Position numbers and translations under genes: made by a program. Under the pieces are notes generated by a model, which did not search any database, had not been told where the DNA came from, and was given only the letters and a program-made list of their open reading frames with translations. Shown piece by piece: positions 1-9,698 of a stretch of DNA of 64,000 bases (positions are counted from its first letter, which is position 1; each line of letters starts with the position of its first letter). The DNA is taken from positions 1,240,001 to 1,304,000 of the forward strand of contig NZ_CP006882.1 of NCBI RefSeq assembly GCF_000161795.2. The letters run 5' to 3'. This DNA comes from Synechococcus sp. WH 8109 (GTDB lineage Bacteria > Cyanobacteriota > Cyanobacteriia > PCC-6307 > Cyanobiaceae).

Positions 1-874
1 CTTCCCAGGGGCCCTCTCGATCGCGGAGGAATCAACCACCTGGCCGATGGTGACGCAGCCCACGGACAGCGGCGGCCTCGGATTCAACCTCAAATGGAAC
101 ATGGGTTGGATGCATGACATGCTCGATTACTTCGAGCTGGACCCGTGGTTCCGCCAGTTCCACCAGAACAACATCACGTTCTCGATCTGGTACACCTACA
201 CCGAGAACTTCATGCTGGCCCTGAGCCACGATGAAGTGGTGCACGGGAAGAGCCATCTCCTGCACAAGATGCCGGGAGATGACTGGCAGAAGTACGCCAA
301 CACCCGGGCGTTGCTCTCCTACATGTGGACGCACCCCGGCAAGAAGACGATCTTCATGGGGATGGAATTCGGCCAGCGGGCTGAATGGAATGTGTGGGGC
401 GATCTCCAGTGGGATCTGCTCAACTACGAACCTCACAAGGGCATCCAGCGGTTGGTGGATGACCTCAACGTTCTCTACAAGGCAGAACCGGCCCTCTGGC
501 GCGACGACTTCGACCAATTCGGCTTCCAGTGGATCGATTGCAACGACAACCGCCACTCCGTGATCAGCTTCATGCGTCGGGAGAGTGCCAGCGGCACCTG
601 GCTAGTGGTGGTTGCGAACTTCACGCCCCAAAGTCACTCCCACTACCGCGTGGGCGTTCCGCTCTCCGGCTTCTACGAGGAGATCTTCAACTCAGATGCA
701 GCCAAATACGGCGGCAGCAACCTCGGCAACATGGGTGGCAAACCAACGGACGAGTGGGGCATCCACGGCTACGAGAACTCCTTGGATCTCTGCCTGCCGC
801 CGCTGAGCCTGATGGTGTTCAAGCACGACCCGAAACGCAGCCTGAGCAGCAGCGAGCCGAACAACATCGTGTGA
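1..874 (+). CDS. glgB: 1,4-alpha-glucan branching enzyme, 3' part (5' end outside window)
   Basis: Forms alpha-1,6 branches in glycogen, the carbon store of cyanobacteria. The reading frame is open from base 2, so only about the last 290 residues are present. Visible GH13 motifs are IAEESTTWP near the start (catalytic glutamate region) and [10 protein letters not shown] (transition-state stabilising aspartate), followed by [12 protein letters not shown] and the C-terminal beta domain (VVVANFTP ... [15 protein letters not shown]). The gene stops at 872-874, about 80 bases before hemE on the same strand. The call is secure; only the upstream part is missing. Confidence 0.97.
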   Translation, partial: FPGALSIAEESTTWPMVTQPTDSGGLGFNLKWNMGWMHDMLDYFELDPWFRQFHQNNITFSIWYTYTENFMLALSHDEVVHGKSHLLHKMPGDDWQKYANTRALLSYMWTHPGKKTIFMGMEFGQRAEWNVWGDLQWDLLNYEPHKGIQRLVDDLNVLYKAEPALWRDDFDQFGFQWIDCNDNRHSVISFMRRESASGTWLVVVANFTPQSHSHYRVGVPLSGFYEEIFNSDAAKYGGSNLGNMGGKPTDEWGIHGYENSLDLCLPPLSLMVFKHDPKRSLSSSEPNNIV

Positions 875-955
875 CGAACGTGATGACAAAGAGGGGGTAA
901 AGCTCTAGCCAAGGCCTCGATTCGGGTAGGTTTCCGGCTGACCTAACCGGGCTTG

Positions 956-2014
956 ATGAGCGACTCTTTACCCCTGCTCCTGCGTGCTGCGCGCGGTGAA
1001 TCGGTGGAGCGTCCTCCGGTGTGGATGATGCGCCAGGCCGGTCGCTACATGAAGATCTACCGGGACTTGCGGGACAAGTACCCCAGCTTCCGTGAGCGTT
1101 CCGAAAACCCTGATCTCTCTTATGAGATCTCGATGCAGCCGTTTCACGCCTTCAAGCCCGATGGCGTGATCCTGTTCTCCGACATCCTCACTCCCCTGCC
1201 GGGGATGGGAATCGATTTCGACATCATCGAGAGCAAAGGCCCTCAGATCGGCGATCCAATCCGGAGCATGGACCAGGTGGATGCTCTGCACCCGCTCAAC
1301 CCCGCCGAGTCGATGCCCTTTGTGGGTGAGGTGCTGGGTCGTCTCCGCCAAAGCGTTGGCAACGAAGCAGCTGTTCTCGGCTTCGTTGGTGCTCCCTGGA
1401 CCCTTGCCGCCTACGTGGTAGAAGGCAAGAGCAGCAAAAACTACGCGGTGATCAAGGCCATGGCCTTCCGCGAACCCGAGATCCTGCACAAGCTGCTCGA
1501 CCACTTCGCCGAGTCGATCGCCAATTACCTGCGCTACCAGATTGATTCCGGCGCCCAGGTAGTGCAGATGTTTGATTCCTGGGCCGGCCAGCTCAGCCCG
1601 GCGGACTACGACACCTTCGCTGCTCCCTATCAGAAGAAGGTGGTGGATCTGGTCAAGCAGACGCACCCTGACACCCCCTTCATCCTCTACATCTCCGGCA
1701 GCGCCGGCGTGATCGAGCGGATGGCCAACACCGGTGTTGACATCGTTTCGCTGGATTGGACCGTGGACATGGCCGAAGCCTTGGCTCGTCTGCCGGAGCA
1801 CGTTGGTGTTCAGGGCAACGTGGATCCCGGCCTGCTATTCGGCACCCCGGAGGCGATTGAGGCCCGCATCGATGACTGCGTGCGCAAGGCCCGCGGCCGG
1901 AAGCACATCCTCAACCTCGGCCATGGAATCCTGCCGGGTACACCGGAAGAGAATGGTGAAGCCTTCTTCCGGGCCGGCAAGAGCGTGATGGACCGTCTCG
2001 GGGCTGTCGTTTGA
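956..2014 (+). CDS. hemE: Uroporphyrinogen decarboxylase
   Basis: Cytosolic enzyme that decarboxylates the four acetate side chains of uroporphyrinogen III to give coproporphyrinogen III, for haem, chlorophyll and bilins. The 352-residue length is normal. The N-terminal signature [13 protein letters not shown] is present, as are [15 protein letters not shown] and the C-terminal [19 protein letters not shown] 956 is chosen; the in-frame TTG one codon earlier (953) is unnecessary. The stop codon overlaps the TTG start of the next gene by four bases, suggesting translational coupling. Confidence 0.97.
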   Translation: MSDSLPLLLRAARGESVERPPVWMMRQAGRYMKIYRDLRDKYPSFRERSENPDLSYEISMQPFHAFKPDGVILFSDILTPLPGMGIDFDIIESKGPQIGDPIRSMDQVDALHPLNPAESMPFVGEVLGRLRQSVGNEAAVLGFVGAPWTLAAYVVEGKSSKNYAVIKAMAFREPEILHKLLDHFAESIANYLRYQIDSGAQVVQMFDSWAGQLSPADYDTFAAPYQKKVVDLVKQTHPDTPFILYISGSAGVIERMANTGVDIVSLDWTVDMAEALARLPEHVGVQGNVDPGLLFGTPEAIEARIDDCVRKARGRKHILNLGHGILPGTPEENGEAFFRAGKSVMDRLGAVV

Positions 2015-3030
2015 CCCGCATCCTGGTGACCGGCGCCAGCGGATGCGTCGGTCAGTACATCTCCCGCTGGCTTCTTGACCACTCGAATGCCGAGCTGCTG
2101 CTCTGGCTGAGGGACCCAGCCAAACTCACCGCTGTTCCAGCAGACCATCCCCGCATCCGCCTATTGGTGGGGGACCTGCGGGACACGGACCTTTTTGCCC
2201 AAGAGCTGGCCTCGGTAAACCGGGTGATTCACACCGCCACGGCCTGGGGTGACCCCGAGCGGGCCGAACAGGTGAATGTGATGGCGGTGAAACGGATGCT
2301 GGCGCTTCTGGATCCCAGCAAGCTGAAGCAAATCATTTACTTCTCAACGGCCAGCGTGCTCGATCGGCACCTGTGCCCCCTGCCGGAAGCTCTGGCCTAC
2401 GGCACCGAATACATCCAAACCAAGGCTCGCTGCCTCAGGGATCTTGAACAACACCCCCTGGCCAGCAAAATTATTGCGGTGTTTCCCACCTTGGTGTTCG
2501 GTGGACGGGTCGACGGCACCAGCCCCTTCCCCACCAGCTACCTCACCGAAGGTTTGGCTGAAGTCAGCCGTTGGCTCTGGCTGGCCCGCTGGCTTCGGGT
2601 GGATGCGAGCTTCCACTTCATCCATGCGGAAGACATCGCCCGCATCTGTGGCCTACTGGCCACACGCCCCCATGAACCCAACCGAGAACCCGGGCAAGGA
2701 GCTCTGCGCCGGGTGGTGATGGGACAACCGGCCGTCTCGGTGAATGACACCGTAAAAACCCTATGCCGCTGGCGCGGTGTGGCCCGAACGCCCGGCATTC
2801 CGCTCTGGCCATGGCTGATAGAGACTCTGATCAGCGTTCTGCCGATCGAAGTGAATTCCTGGGACCGGTTCAGCATTCGCCAGCGCCACTTCATCCATGA
2901 CCCGGTGACGCAGCCGGAACGTTTCGGTGGCAGCAGCCATGCCCCTGACTTGGCAACAGTTCTTAGCGATTCCGGCCTGCCCAATCGCGGAACCCCCAGA
3001 CCCGCGCGTAAGGTCAATGCATCGACCTAG
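2011..3030 (+). CDS. NAD-dependent epimerase/dehydratase family protein
   Basis: A 339-residue extended short-chain dehydrogenase-like protein. The N-terminus [19 protein letters not shown] carries the GxxGxxG dinucleotide-binding turn. [12 protein letters not shown] and YFSTASVLD match the positions of the NAD-contact and active-site strands, and [13 protein letters not shown] resembles the YxxxK region. The substrate cannot be read from sequence. The start is TTG within a TTGA overlap with hemE, so coupled translation is likely. It could act on a nucleotide sugar or a pigment/lipid intermediate. Confidence 0.85.
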   Translation: MTRILVTGASGCVGQYISRWLLDHSNAELLLWLRDPAKLTAVPADHPRIRLLVGDLRDTDLFAQELASVNRVIHTATAWGDPERAEQVNVMAVKRMLALLDPSKLKQIIYFSTASVLDRHLCPLPEALAYGTEYIQTKARCLRDLEQHPLASKIIAVFPTLVFGGRVDGTSPFPTSYLTEGLAEVSRWLWLARWLRVDASFHFIHAEDIARICGLLATRPHEPNREPGQGALRRVVMGQPAVSVNDTVKTLCRWRGVARTPGIPLWPWLIETLISVLPIEVNSWDRFSIRQRHFIHDPVTQPERFGGSSHAPDLATVLSDSGLPNRGTPRPARKVNAST

Positions 3031-3037
3031 CACTTTC

Positions 3038-3397
3038 ATGCGCTCCGTCATCCGCACCATTGCAGCCGCCTGCTGCGCCTTCCTGATGCTGATCGGCCTC
3101 AACGTCGGCAGCGCTCAAGCCGCCACTGTTGAAGTGAAGCTCGGAACCGACGGCGGTATGCTCGCCTTCGAGCCCGCTACCGTGAACATCAAGGCCGGCG
3201 ACACTGTCAAGTTCGTCAACAACAAACTGGCTCCTCACAACGCTGTCTTCGAAGGTCACGACGAGTACAGCCACTCCGATCTCGCCTTCAACCCCGGCGA
3301 ATCTTGGGAGGAAACCTTCGCCACCGCTGGAACCTACGACTTCTACTGCGAGCCTCACCGCGGTGCTGGCATGGTCGGCAAGGTGGTCGTTGAGTGA
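3038..3397 (+). CDS. petE: Plastocyanin precursor
   Basis: Soluble blue-copper electron carrier between cytochrome b6f and photosystem I in the thylakoid lumen. The precursor begins [18 protein letters not shown] and has a signal peptide cleaved after SAQA, leaving a mature protein of about 98 residues starting ATVEVKLG. Copper ligands are visible: His in LAPHNAVF, and Cys, His and Met in [11 protein letters not shown]. An in-frame ATG at 3017 could add seven residues but overlaps the upstream gene's end; 3038 gives a cleaner signal peptide. A strong terminator follows. Confidence 0.96.
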   Translation: MRSVIRTIAAACCAFLMLIGLNVGSAQAATVEVKLGTDGGMLAFEPATVNIKAGDTVKFVNNKLAPHNAVFEGHDEYSHSDLAFNPGESWEETFATAGTYDFYCEPHRGAGMVGKVVVE

Positions 3398-3446
3398 TTC
3401 CTGGATTTCTGAGGAAATCTTTGAAAATCTCAAACTGAACTGAATT

Positions 3447-3488
3447 CCCCGGGCTGTGTATCAACCACAGCCCGGGGTTCTTTTTTTT
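3447..3488 (+). terminator. Rho-independent terminator after petE
   Basis: A perfect 12-bp stem, ccccgggctgtg (3447-3458) with cacagcccgggg (3466-3477), a 7-base loop, then a run of T from 3478. It separates petE from petJ, so the two lumenal electron carriers are probably separate transcription units. Confidence 0.93.
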
Positions 3489-3530
3489 GCCGGCAACGAT
3501 GGATAGCTTGGGGCATTGAGGGGGGTTGCG

Positions 3531-3908
3531 ATGGCACGCCTATCAGGCCTGATCCTGACGTTGCTGTTGATCGTTGGCGCAACAGGTCTGCTGTCTGTTC
3601 CTGCGACGGCAATTGACACGATTGAAAGTTCCGCCTTGGAGCGAGGTGAGCAAATTTTCAACAGCAACTGTGCGGCTTGTCACATGGGTGGCGGCAATGT
3701 GATCAGCGCCAACCGAACGCTGAAGATCAGCGACTTGAACGACCATGTGGTGGCCTACTCCAGCTCCCCGCTGGAGGCCCTGGAGCATGAGATCGAGGAT
3801 GGGCTGAATGCAATGCCCAGCTATGCCGACAAACTGAGTGAGGAGGAGATCATGGCGGTGGCCACCTACGTCGAACAACGGGCCGAATTGGGATGGTCCA
3901 GGCGATGA
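3531..3908 (+). CDS. petJ: Cytochrome c6 precursor
   Basis: Lumenal c-type cytochrome that can replace plastocyanin between cytochrome b6f and photosystem I. The 125-residue precursor has a hydrophobic signal peptide ending VPATA, then IFNSNCAACHMGGGNVI with the CxxCH haem motif and an axial Met in AMPSYADKL. ATG 3531 follows a gaggggg purine run. An upstream in-frame TTG (3516) is not needed. It lies just downstream of petE, so the copper and iron alternatives are adjacent. Its last bases overlap the Nif11-domain gene. Confidence 0.95.
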   Translation: MARLSGLILTLLLIVGATGLLSVPATAIDTIESSALERGEQIFNSNCAACHMGGGNVISANRTLKISDLNDHVVAYSSSPLEALEHEIEDGLNAMPSYADKLSEEEIMAVATYVEQRAELGWSRR

Positions 3909-4165
3909 GTCGTGAAGCTTTTCGGGATTTTCTGCGGGCTGTGGAGCACAACCAAGGCTTGCGGCGTGATGCGGCCCAATGCCGTGATGACTATCAACTG
4001 TTGGCCCTGGCACGCCGCCACGGCTTCAATGTGGTCCAGCGGGATCTCTGGGACGACGCCTGCGAATCAGCCATCACCAGCTGGTTCGAAACCAGCCGGA
4101 TTCAGCGCTCTTTTCTTCAATCAACACCCCCGCAATCAACACCCTTCCAATCACCAAAGACCTGA
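3905..4165 (+). CDS. Nif11-domain small protein
   Basis: An 86-residue protein whose first ~50 residues (MSREAFRDFLRAVEHNQGL ... ALARRHGFNV) fit the Nif11 domain, a helical module that also serves as the leader region of some cyanobacterial RiPP precursors. The C-terminal tail is Gln/Ser/Pro-rich and lacks a Gly-Gly/Gly-Ala cleavage site or a Cys/Ser/Thr core, so a peptide precursor role is not supported. The start ATG overlaps the petJ stop (ATGA), indicating coupling with petJ. Confidence 0.75.
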   Translation: MSREAFRDFLRAVEHNQGLRRDAAQCRDDYQLLALARRHGFNVVQRDLWDDACESAITSWFETSRIQRSFLQSTPPQSTPFQSPKT

Positions 4166-4560
4166 TGGCCGTTGTCACCCTTCTCAGTGATTTTGTCGAC
4201 GGTACCAGCATGGCCCTGGCGGAAGACACCGATGCCGCCGATCTGAACGCCTTCATGACCGCCAATCAAGGCCGACTCTGGGCGAGCGTGCAGCAGCGCC
4301 GCCGGCAGCGAGAGCAAACCATCGAGCGGCGAGGTCCTGGAACGGTGTACTTCGCCGCGGACGCCCCAGGGGCTGCCGCCGTGGAGCGCTACCTCGGCAG
4401 TGAAACGGGCTCATCTGAGGAAGCAGCAGCACTGCAGGCCATGCGGAGCGCTGGGGTGGAGATCGCCCCCCATGTGGGAGCAGACCGTGAACGCGATGTT
4501 CTGCTCAACGGCCGGTTGAAAGACCTGACGGCCCAGGCCAAGGCCAAGGGTTTTGGTTGA
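4165..4560 (+). CDS. Conserved-looking hypothetical protein
   Basis: A 131-residue soluble protein, Ala/Arg-rich, with no recognised domain. It starts at an ATG overlapping the previous stop by one base (TGATG) and ends just before the next gene, forming a petJ-Nif11-hypothetical run. Central segment IERRGPGTVYFAADAPGAAA is followed by charged helices. No signal peptide or membrane segment. Function unknown. Confidence 0.7.
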   Translation: MAVVTLLSDFVDGTSMALAEDTDAADLNAFMTANQGRLWASVQQRRRQREQTIERRGPGTVYFAADAPGAAAVERYLGSETGSSEEAAALQAMRSAGVEIAPHVGADRERDVLLNGRLKDLTAQAKAKGFG

Positions 4561-4564
4561 AGCC

Positions 4565-4858
4565 ATGGGCGATGCAGCGATGAAACTTCCTGAGAACCCT
4601 CTTGGCCTGAAGAGTTTTGACGAGCTGGTGGAGTGGACCGTGTCCTACCTCCACTTCAAACACGCCCTAGAGGTGATTGCCTTCACCCCAGAGGCCGCAA
4701 CTTCGTATCTCTATCGCTTCAGCGCGTTCAGCAGCCGCTATGCCACGGAGATGAAAAAACAGGACATCCTTGAGGCCCTCCTCCCCAAAGAGATGCGGGA
4801 GACCATCGAAGCCGACAACGCTCACCGCGCACTTCTACGGGAGCTGCTCAACGGCTGA
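4565..4858 (+). CDS. Hypothetical protein
   Basis: A 97-residue alpha-helical protein (MGDAAMKLPENPLGLKSFDE ...) with no known motif. ATG 4565 follows the previous stop by four bases; ATG 4580 is an alternative start. It ends immediately before a convergent minus-strand gene at 4859. No transmembrane segment. Function unknown. Confidence 0.7.
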   Translation: MGDAAMKLPENPLGLKSFDELVEWTVSYLHFKHALEVIAFTPEAATSYLYRFSAFSSRYATEMKKQDILEALLPKEMRETIEADNAHRALLRELLNG

Positions 4859-5089
4859 TCAAGCTGCGGACTGGGCCTGCTTGGCCGCCTGCAACACAGC
4901 CAGATAGAGATCCTCGTCGATTTCCCGGATGTCGTACTCCGTGGGTTTCACCCCGTGGTGGTGCTCATGCACCACCATCCAACAGCTGCGTTCCAGCTCA
5001 CCGCCAGCCGTTGATGCGAGCGCCAAGCCCTGCTGCATGAGGGAGTCCACCAGCGGCTGATTAGGCATTGGCATCCAAGGGTTCGGCAA
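4859..5089 (-). CDS. Hypothetical protein with His-rich segment
   Basis: A 76-residue minus-strand protein with a VVHEHHHGVKPTEYDIREID segment that could bind metal, though this is only an inference from four closely spaced histidines. The N-terminus MPNPWMPMPNQ offers three Met starts, so the true start may be a few codons downstream. It is convergent with the upstream gene and divergent from clpB. Confidence 0.65.
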   Translation of the reverse strand: MPNPWMPMPNQPLVDSLMQQGLALASTAGGELERSCWMVVHEHHHGVKPTEYDIREIDEDLYLAVLQAAKQAQSAA

Positions 5090-5212
5090 ACTCTAAAAAG
5101 TCACCCCGGTTTGCCGCTCCCTGGCGTGAGGACCGATCCAAAGGCTTCGGTTTGCCCCCACTGAAGAGGGAACAAGCCCCATACGGTGAACCCAGTTTGA
5201 AACGCATCCGAG

Positions 5213-7801
5213 ATGCAACCCACGGCTGAACAGTTCACCGAACAAGCCTGGGCCGCCATCGTCGCCGCCCAGCAACTGGCGCACAGCGCTAGGCATCAGC
5301 AACTGGAAACGGAGCATCTCCTGCTTGCGCTGTTGCAGCAGAACGGTCTGGCTGGACGCATTCTCAGCAAAGCAGGGGTCGACGTTGGCACATTCCAGGC
5401 GGCCGTCGACAGCCATCTCAGGCAGCAGCCCAGTCTTGGCTCTCCACCGGAATCGGTGTTTCTAGGACGCTCCCTGAACAGCTGCCTGGATCGCGCCGAA
5501 ACAGCCCGCGATGGATTCAGTGACAGCTACATCGCTATCGAACATCTGATGCTGGCCCTGGCCGACGATGAACGCTGCGGCAGGCAACTGCTCAGCCAAG
5601 CGGGCGTTGACACCAGCAAACTCAAAGAAGCCATTACAGCTGTGCGAGGCAACCAGACGGTGACCGATCAGAACCCGGAAGGGACCTATGAATCGCTTGA
5701 AAAGTACGGACGAGACCTTACGGCCGCCGCTCGTGACGGAAAGCTGGACCCGGTGATCGGTCGAGACGAGGAGATCCGGCGCACTATCCAGATCCTCAGC
5801 CGGCGCACTAAAAACAACCCCGTGCTGATCGGCGAACCAGGGGTCGGAAAGACCGCCATTGTTGAGGGATTGGCGCAGCGCATCGTGAATGGCGATGTGC
5901 CCCAGGCCTTGCAGAACCGTCAGCTCATCGCCCTCGACATGGGAGCCCTGATCGCCGGCGCGAAATACCGAGGTGAGTTCGAGGAACGGCTCAAAGCTGT
6001 GCTCAAGGAGGTCACCGCTTCGGAAGGCCAGATCGTGCTGTTCATCGATGAAATCCACACGGTGGTGGGCGCTGGAGCCACCGGTGGAGCAATGGATGCC
6101 AGCAATCTGCTCAAGCCGATGCTGGCCAGGGGGGAACTGCGCTGCATTGGCGCCACCACCCTCGACGAGCACCGCCAGCACATCGAAAAAGACCCCGCCT
6201 TGGAGCGACGCTTCCAGCAAGTGCTGGTGAATCAACCGAGCGTGGAAGACACGATTTCAATCCTGAGGGGCCTGAAAGAGCGTTATGAGGTGCACCATGG
6301 CGTCCGCATCGCCGACAGTGCCCTGGTGGCAGCTGCTGTGTTGAGCAGCCGCTACATCGCCGACCGCTTTCTGCCAGATAAAGCGATTGATCTGGTAGAT
6401 GAATCAGCCGCTCGCCTGAAGATGGAGATCACCTCCAAACCGGAGGAGATCGATGAAATCGATCGCAAGATCCTGCAGCTGGAGATGGAGAAGCTCTCCC
6501 TCGGCCGTGAATCCGACAGTGCCAGCCAGGAGCGGCTGCAGAGGATCGAGCGGGAGCTGGCAGACCTGGGCGAACAACAAAGTTCCCTGAATGCCCAGTG
6601 GCGAAAAGAGAAAGGGGCGATAGATGAGCTGTCGTCGCTCAAGGAGGAGATCGAACGGGTGCAGCTGCAGGTGGAACAGGCCAAACGCAGCTACGACCTG
6701 AACAAAGCAGCGGAACTGGAATACGGCACCCTGGCCTCGCTGCAGAAGCAGTTGCTCGAACAGGACGCCCAGATCGCCTCAGAGGAGTCTGGCGAGAAAG
6801 GCTTGCTGCGGGAGGAGGTGAGTGAAGATGACATCGCTGAGGTGATCGCCAAGTGGACCGGAATCCCTTTGGCACGACTGGTGCAGAGCGAAATGGAGAA
6901 GCTGCTGCAGCTGGAGGATGACCTGCATCAGCGGGTGATCGGCCAGCACCAGGCCGTCACCGCCGTCGCCGATGCAATTCAACGGTCCAGGGCAGGGCTG
7001 AGCGACCCGAACCGCCCCATCGCCAGCTTCCTATTCCTCGGCCCCACTGGTGTGGGCAAGACGGAACTCTCTAAAGCCCTCGCCAACCGGCTGTTCGACA
7101 GCGATGACGCCATGGTTCGCATCGACATGTCGGAGTACATGGAGAAGCACACCGTGAGCCGTTTGATCGGGGCACCTCCCGGCTACGTGGGGTATGAGGC
7201 CGGTGGCCAGCTCACCGAAGCGGTGCGTCGTCGGCCCTACGCCGTGATCCTGTTCGACGAGGTGGAGAAAGCCCACCCGGATGTCTTCAACGTGATGTTG
7301 CAGATCCTCGATGACGGCCGTGTCACCGATGGGCAAGGCCACACAGTGGACTTCACCAACACCGTGCTGATTCTCACCAGCAACATCGGCAGCCAGTCGA
7401 TCCTGGAGCTGGCCAGCGATCCCGAGCAGCATGGAGCGATGGAAAGCCGGGTGAATGACGCTCTCCGGGCCCATTTCCGGCCGGAATTCCTCAATCGCCT
7501 CGACGATCAGATCATCTTCCACAGCCTCAGGCGGGAGGAACTGCGCCAGATCGTCACCCTGCAGGTGGAACGTCTGCGCCAGCGGCTGGCTGAGCGCAAG
7601 CTGGAGCTCAGCCTGAGCGATGGGGCCGCCGACTGGCTCGCCAATGCCGGATATGACCCCGTCTATGGGGCACGACCGCTGAAACGCGCTGTGCAACGGG
7701 AACTGGAGACACCCATTGCCAAAGCGATCCTGGCGGGTCGTTACAGCGAGGGGCAGGCGATCAGCGTGGAGCTGGAAGCGGACGTGTTAGCCCTGCGCTG
7801 A
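5213..7801 (+). CDS. clpB: ATP-dependent disaggregase ClpB
   Basis: Cytosolic AAA+ chaperone that threads aggregated proteins together with DnaK. At 862 residues it is full length. Order: an N-terminal double-Clp repeat domain (1-150), first AAA module with Walker A GEPGVGKT near residue 206 and sensor region [12 protein letters not shown], a coiled-coil middle domain (about 405-530, rich in E/K/L/Q), and a second AAA module with GPTGVGKT near 609 and [20 protein letters not shown]. The middle domain distinguishes it from ClpC/ClpA. The 3' end overlaps the convergent PTPS-like gene by 15 bases. Confidence 0.96.
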   Translation: MQPTAEQFTEQAWAAIVAAQQLAHSARHQQLETEHLLLALLQQNGLAGRILSKAGVDVGTFQAAVDSHLRQQPSLGSPPESVFLGRSLNSCLDRAETARDGFSDSYIAIEHLMLALADDERCGRQLLSQAGVDTSKLKEAITAVRGNQTVTDQNPEGTYESLEKYGRDLTAAARDGKLDPVIGRDEEIRRTIQILSRRTKNNPVLIGEPGVGKTAIVEGLAQRIVNGDVPQALQNRQLIALDMGALIAGAKYRGEFEERLKAVLKEVTASEGQIVLFIDEIHTVVGAGATGGAMDASNLLKPMLARGELRCIGATTLDEHRQHIEKDPALERRFQQVLVNQPSVEDTISILRGLKERYEVHHGVRIADSALVAAAVLSSRYIADRFLPDKAIDLVDESAARLKMEITSKPEEIDEIDRKILQLEMEKLSLGRESDSASQERLQRIERELADLGEQQSSLNAQWRKEKGAIDELSSLKEEIERVQLQVEQAKRSYDLNKAAELEYGTLASLQKQLLEQDAQIASEESGEKGLLREEVSEDDIAEVIAKWTGIPLARLVQSEMEKLLQLEDDLHQRVIGQHQAVTAVADAIQRSRAGLSDPNRPIASFLFLGPTGVGKTELSKALANRLFDSDDAMVRIDMSEYMEKHTVSRLIGAPPGYVGYEAGGQLTEAVRRRPYAVILFDEVEKAHPDVFNVMLQILDDGRVTDGQGHTVDFTNTVLILTSNIGSQSILELASDPEQHGAMESRVNDALRAHFRPEFLNRLDDQIIFHSLRREELRQIVTLQVERLRQRLAERKLELSLSDGAADWLANAGYDPVYGARPLKRAVQRELETPIAKAILAGRYSEGQAISVELEADVLALR

Positions 7802-8263
7802 AAACCCATCGGGGACAGCGCTGTAGGTGGCCGCATTGCGGCTGTTCTCCCGCGCCTCCACGCCGAAGCAACAGGTGCGACCGCCGTCCCGCTCCTGCAG
7901 CAGCTCATTGGCCCAGGTCCAGATCAAGGCCGCCGTTGCCTCCATGCCCACGTTCTCCATCACGCGGAGATCAATGGCCTGGAGGTCATGCAGCCGCTGC
8001 CATTCCGCCAGCAGTGGATCGTCGGCATTGACCAGAAAGGTGTGGTCGAACTGCTGCCTCAGGCGTTCTTCGAAGGGGCGAAGGCTAGAGAAATCAACAA
8101 CAAACCCGCAGGCATCCAGCTCCGTTGCGGCGAACCAGAGGTTGAAACTGCGGCTGTACCCATGCACGAAGCGGCAATGGCCCTGGTGGCGCCACTGCCG
8201 GTGACAGCAGGGATAGCCGCTGAAGGCTTTGCTGCAGCTGTATGGAGTCGGAGAAACGAGCAA
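7787..8263 (-). CDS. 6-pyruvoyl-tetrahydropterin synthase / QueD-like protein
   Basis: A roughly 158-residue member of the PTPS/QueD fold. [33 protein letters not shown] and [14 protein letters not shown] match the conserved strands, the catalytic Asp/His and the C-terminal glutamate region. The zinc site is unusual: the usual CxxxHGH appears as [11 protein letters not shown], so the second His is Tyr, with extra Cys and His nearby ([13 protein letters not shown]). The start is uncertain; TTG 8263 gives a sensible N-terminus and leaves room for divergent hisIE. It may make a pterin or queuosine precursor, or have diverged in function. Confidence 0.75.
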   Translation of the reverse strand: MLVSPTPYSCSKAFSGYPCCHRQWRHQGHCRFVHGYSRSFNLWFAATELDACGFVVDFSSLRPFEERLRQQFDHTFLVNADDPLLAEWQRLHDLQAIDLRVMENVGMEATAALIWTWANELLQERDGGRTCCFGVEARENSRNAATYSAVPDGFSAQG

Positions 8264-8330
8264 GGGGGGAAAACGCGGAATGGAGCACGCTGCGGGAAGA
8301 TTCAGGCGTTGCCCGAATGTCCGAGGCCTG

Positions 8331-8999
8331 ATGCAGCCCCTCAGCCCCGCCTTCATTGACCAACTCCGTTTTAACGAAGCGGGGCTGATTCCAGCTGTGG
8401 CCCAGGACTGGCTGGACGGTGCGGTGCTGATGGTGGCCTGGATGAACCGGGACGCCATCGAAGCCACCCTGCGCAGCGGTGAGGTTTATTACTGGAGCCG
8501 CTCACGCCAGGAGCTCTGGCACAAGGGAGCCACCAGCGGTCACATCCAGACGATGCGGGAGATCCGCTACGACTGTGATGCAGACGTGCTGCTGGTGACC
8601 GTGGAGCAGGCTGGGGATGTGGCCTGCCACACCGGCTCCCGCAGCTGTTTCTACGAAAACAGCGATGCACGAACCACAGGTGGAGCCGAGGCTCTAGCGC
8701 CACCAACGGATGCCTGTACCGAACTGTTCCGGGTGATCGAGGGGAGACGCGAGCAGCCGGAGGGAGGCAGCTACACCAACAAACTGCTGGCGGGGGGAGA
8801 CAACAGCATCCTCAAGAAAATCGGCGAGGAGAGTGCTGAATTTGTGATGGCCTGCAAAGACGACAACGCCGCCGAGATCGCCGGCGAAGCGGCCGACATC
8901 ATCTTCCACATGCAGGTGGCCCTGGCCCATCACGGCGTGAGCTGGCGACAGGTGCAGGAAGTGCTGGCCGCACGACGTGGTGCCCCGCGCCGGCACTAA
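8331..8999 (+). CDS. hisIE: Bifunctional phosphoribosyl-AMP cyclohydrolase / phosphoribosyl-ATP pyrophosphatase
   Basis: Carries out the second and third steps of histidine synthesis. It is 222 residues with HisI first (AVAQDWLDGAVLMVAWMNRD, zinc/catalytic CHTGSRSCFY) and HisE second (GGSYTNKLLAGGDNSILKKI then GEESAEFVMACKDD). ATG 8331 directly precedes the conserved N-terminus. hisG, the first pathway step, is elsewhere in this window (32326-32976), so the genes are dispersed as usual for cyanobacteria. Confidence 0.95.
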   Translation: MQPLSPAFIDQLRFNEAGLIPAVAQDWLDGAVLMVAWMNRDAIEATLRSGEVYYWSRSRQELWHKGATSGHIQTMREIRYDCDADVLLVTVEQAGDVACHTGSRSCFYENSDARTTGGAEALAPPTDACTELFRVIEGRREQPEGGSYTNKLLAGGDNSILKKIGEESAEFVMACKDDNAAEIAGEAADIIFHMQVALAHHGVSWRQVQEVLAARRGAPRRH

Positions 9000-9652
9000 G
9001 GCAGACAGGGGCTGTCGCTGCTGATCACCACTTCATCGCCAAGCTCCACGGTGTCCAACAACAACCCCATGGTGAGCTTTCCGGCATTGATGCAACCGCC
9101 TGTCACCGCCTTGCCAATCCGGGACTCGTCATTGGTGCCGTGAATGGCGAAGCTGTACCAGCGGAAGACACCGTCGTAGGTATTGAAACGGAAGGGCTGC
9201 TCTGTGGCAGGCACAGGAGTCAGGCTGATGTAACCGATGCCGTATTCCCCGGTTTCCCCGTCACCTTTGAAGTCGATGGAGTTCATGTTGGTGAAGAGGC
9301 TCTCCCGCAGCTCCTCTTGTGATTTGCCGGATTGCTTCACCAGTTCGGGATCCATCTCGAAGCGGTCGTTGCTGAGGATGGCGTTGATCTGAAAGGTTCC
9401 GAGCGGGGTGACGCCCTCTTCAAAGGTGGTGCCTTCACAGGCAATGCCATGGCGACCATGGCCAACGGTGAAACGCAACGGCCCCTCAGCACGATCCAAC
9501 ACACCTTCACTGGCTGCTGGATTGCTGCCATCCAGCTGGATCCGAATCGGTGCTCGAACCTGTGGGTCCTGCTGGGGCAAGCTGTTGTTGGAACGACAAC
9601 CCACCAGACTCAGCAGAAGACCAGCCACCGCCAGAGAACGGATCAGGTGCAT
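8996..9652 (-). CDS. YkuD-type L,D-transpeptidase lipoprotein
   Basis: A 218-residue probable lipoprotein: MHLIRSLAVAGLLLSLVGC has a lipobox with Cys19. The catalytic YkuD signature is visible as FAIHGTNDESRIGKAV followed by TGGCINAGKL, with catalytic Cys and upstream His. L,D-transpeptidases cross-link peptidoglycan or attach proteins to it in the periplasm. It is convergent with hisIE, overlapping it by four bases, and lies downstream of a minus-strand zinc peptidase gene. Confidence 0.85.
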   Translation of the reverse strand: MHLIRSLAVAGLLLSLVGCRSNNSLPQQDPQVRAPIRIQLDGSNPAASEGVLDRAEGPLRFTVGHGRHGIACEGTTFEEGVTPLGTFQINAILSNDRFEMDPELVKQSGKSQEELRESLFTNMNSIDFKGDGETGEYGIGYISLTPVPATEQPFRFNTYDGVFRWYSFAIHGTNDESRIGKAVTGGCINAGKLTMGLLLDTVELGDEVVISSDSPCLP

Positions 9653-9698
9653 CGATCAGCCACGACTGCCGGCAGCATGCCGCGCCCGCATGGTGACG

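Noticed and set aside
32-556. Long minus-strand ORF opposite glgB
   Set aside because: Lies fully inside glgB coding sequence, lacks a family pattern, and is explained by GC-rich codon bias.
968-1801. 277-codon minus-strand ORF opposite hemE
   Set aside because: Antisense shadow of a highly conserved enzyme; sequence is His/Val/Gly-rich with no domain pattern.
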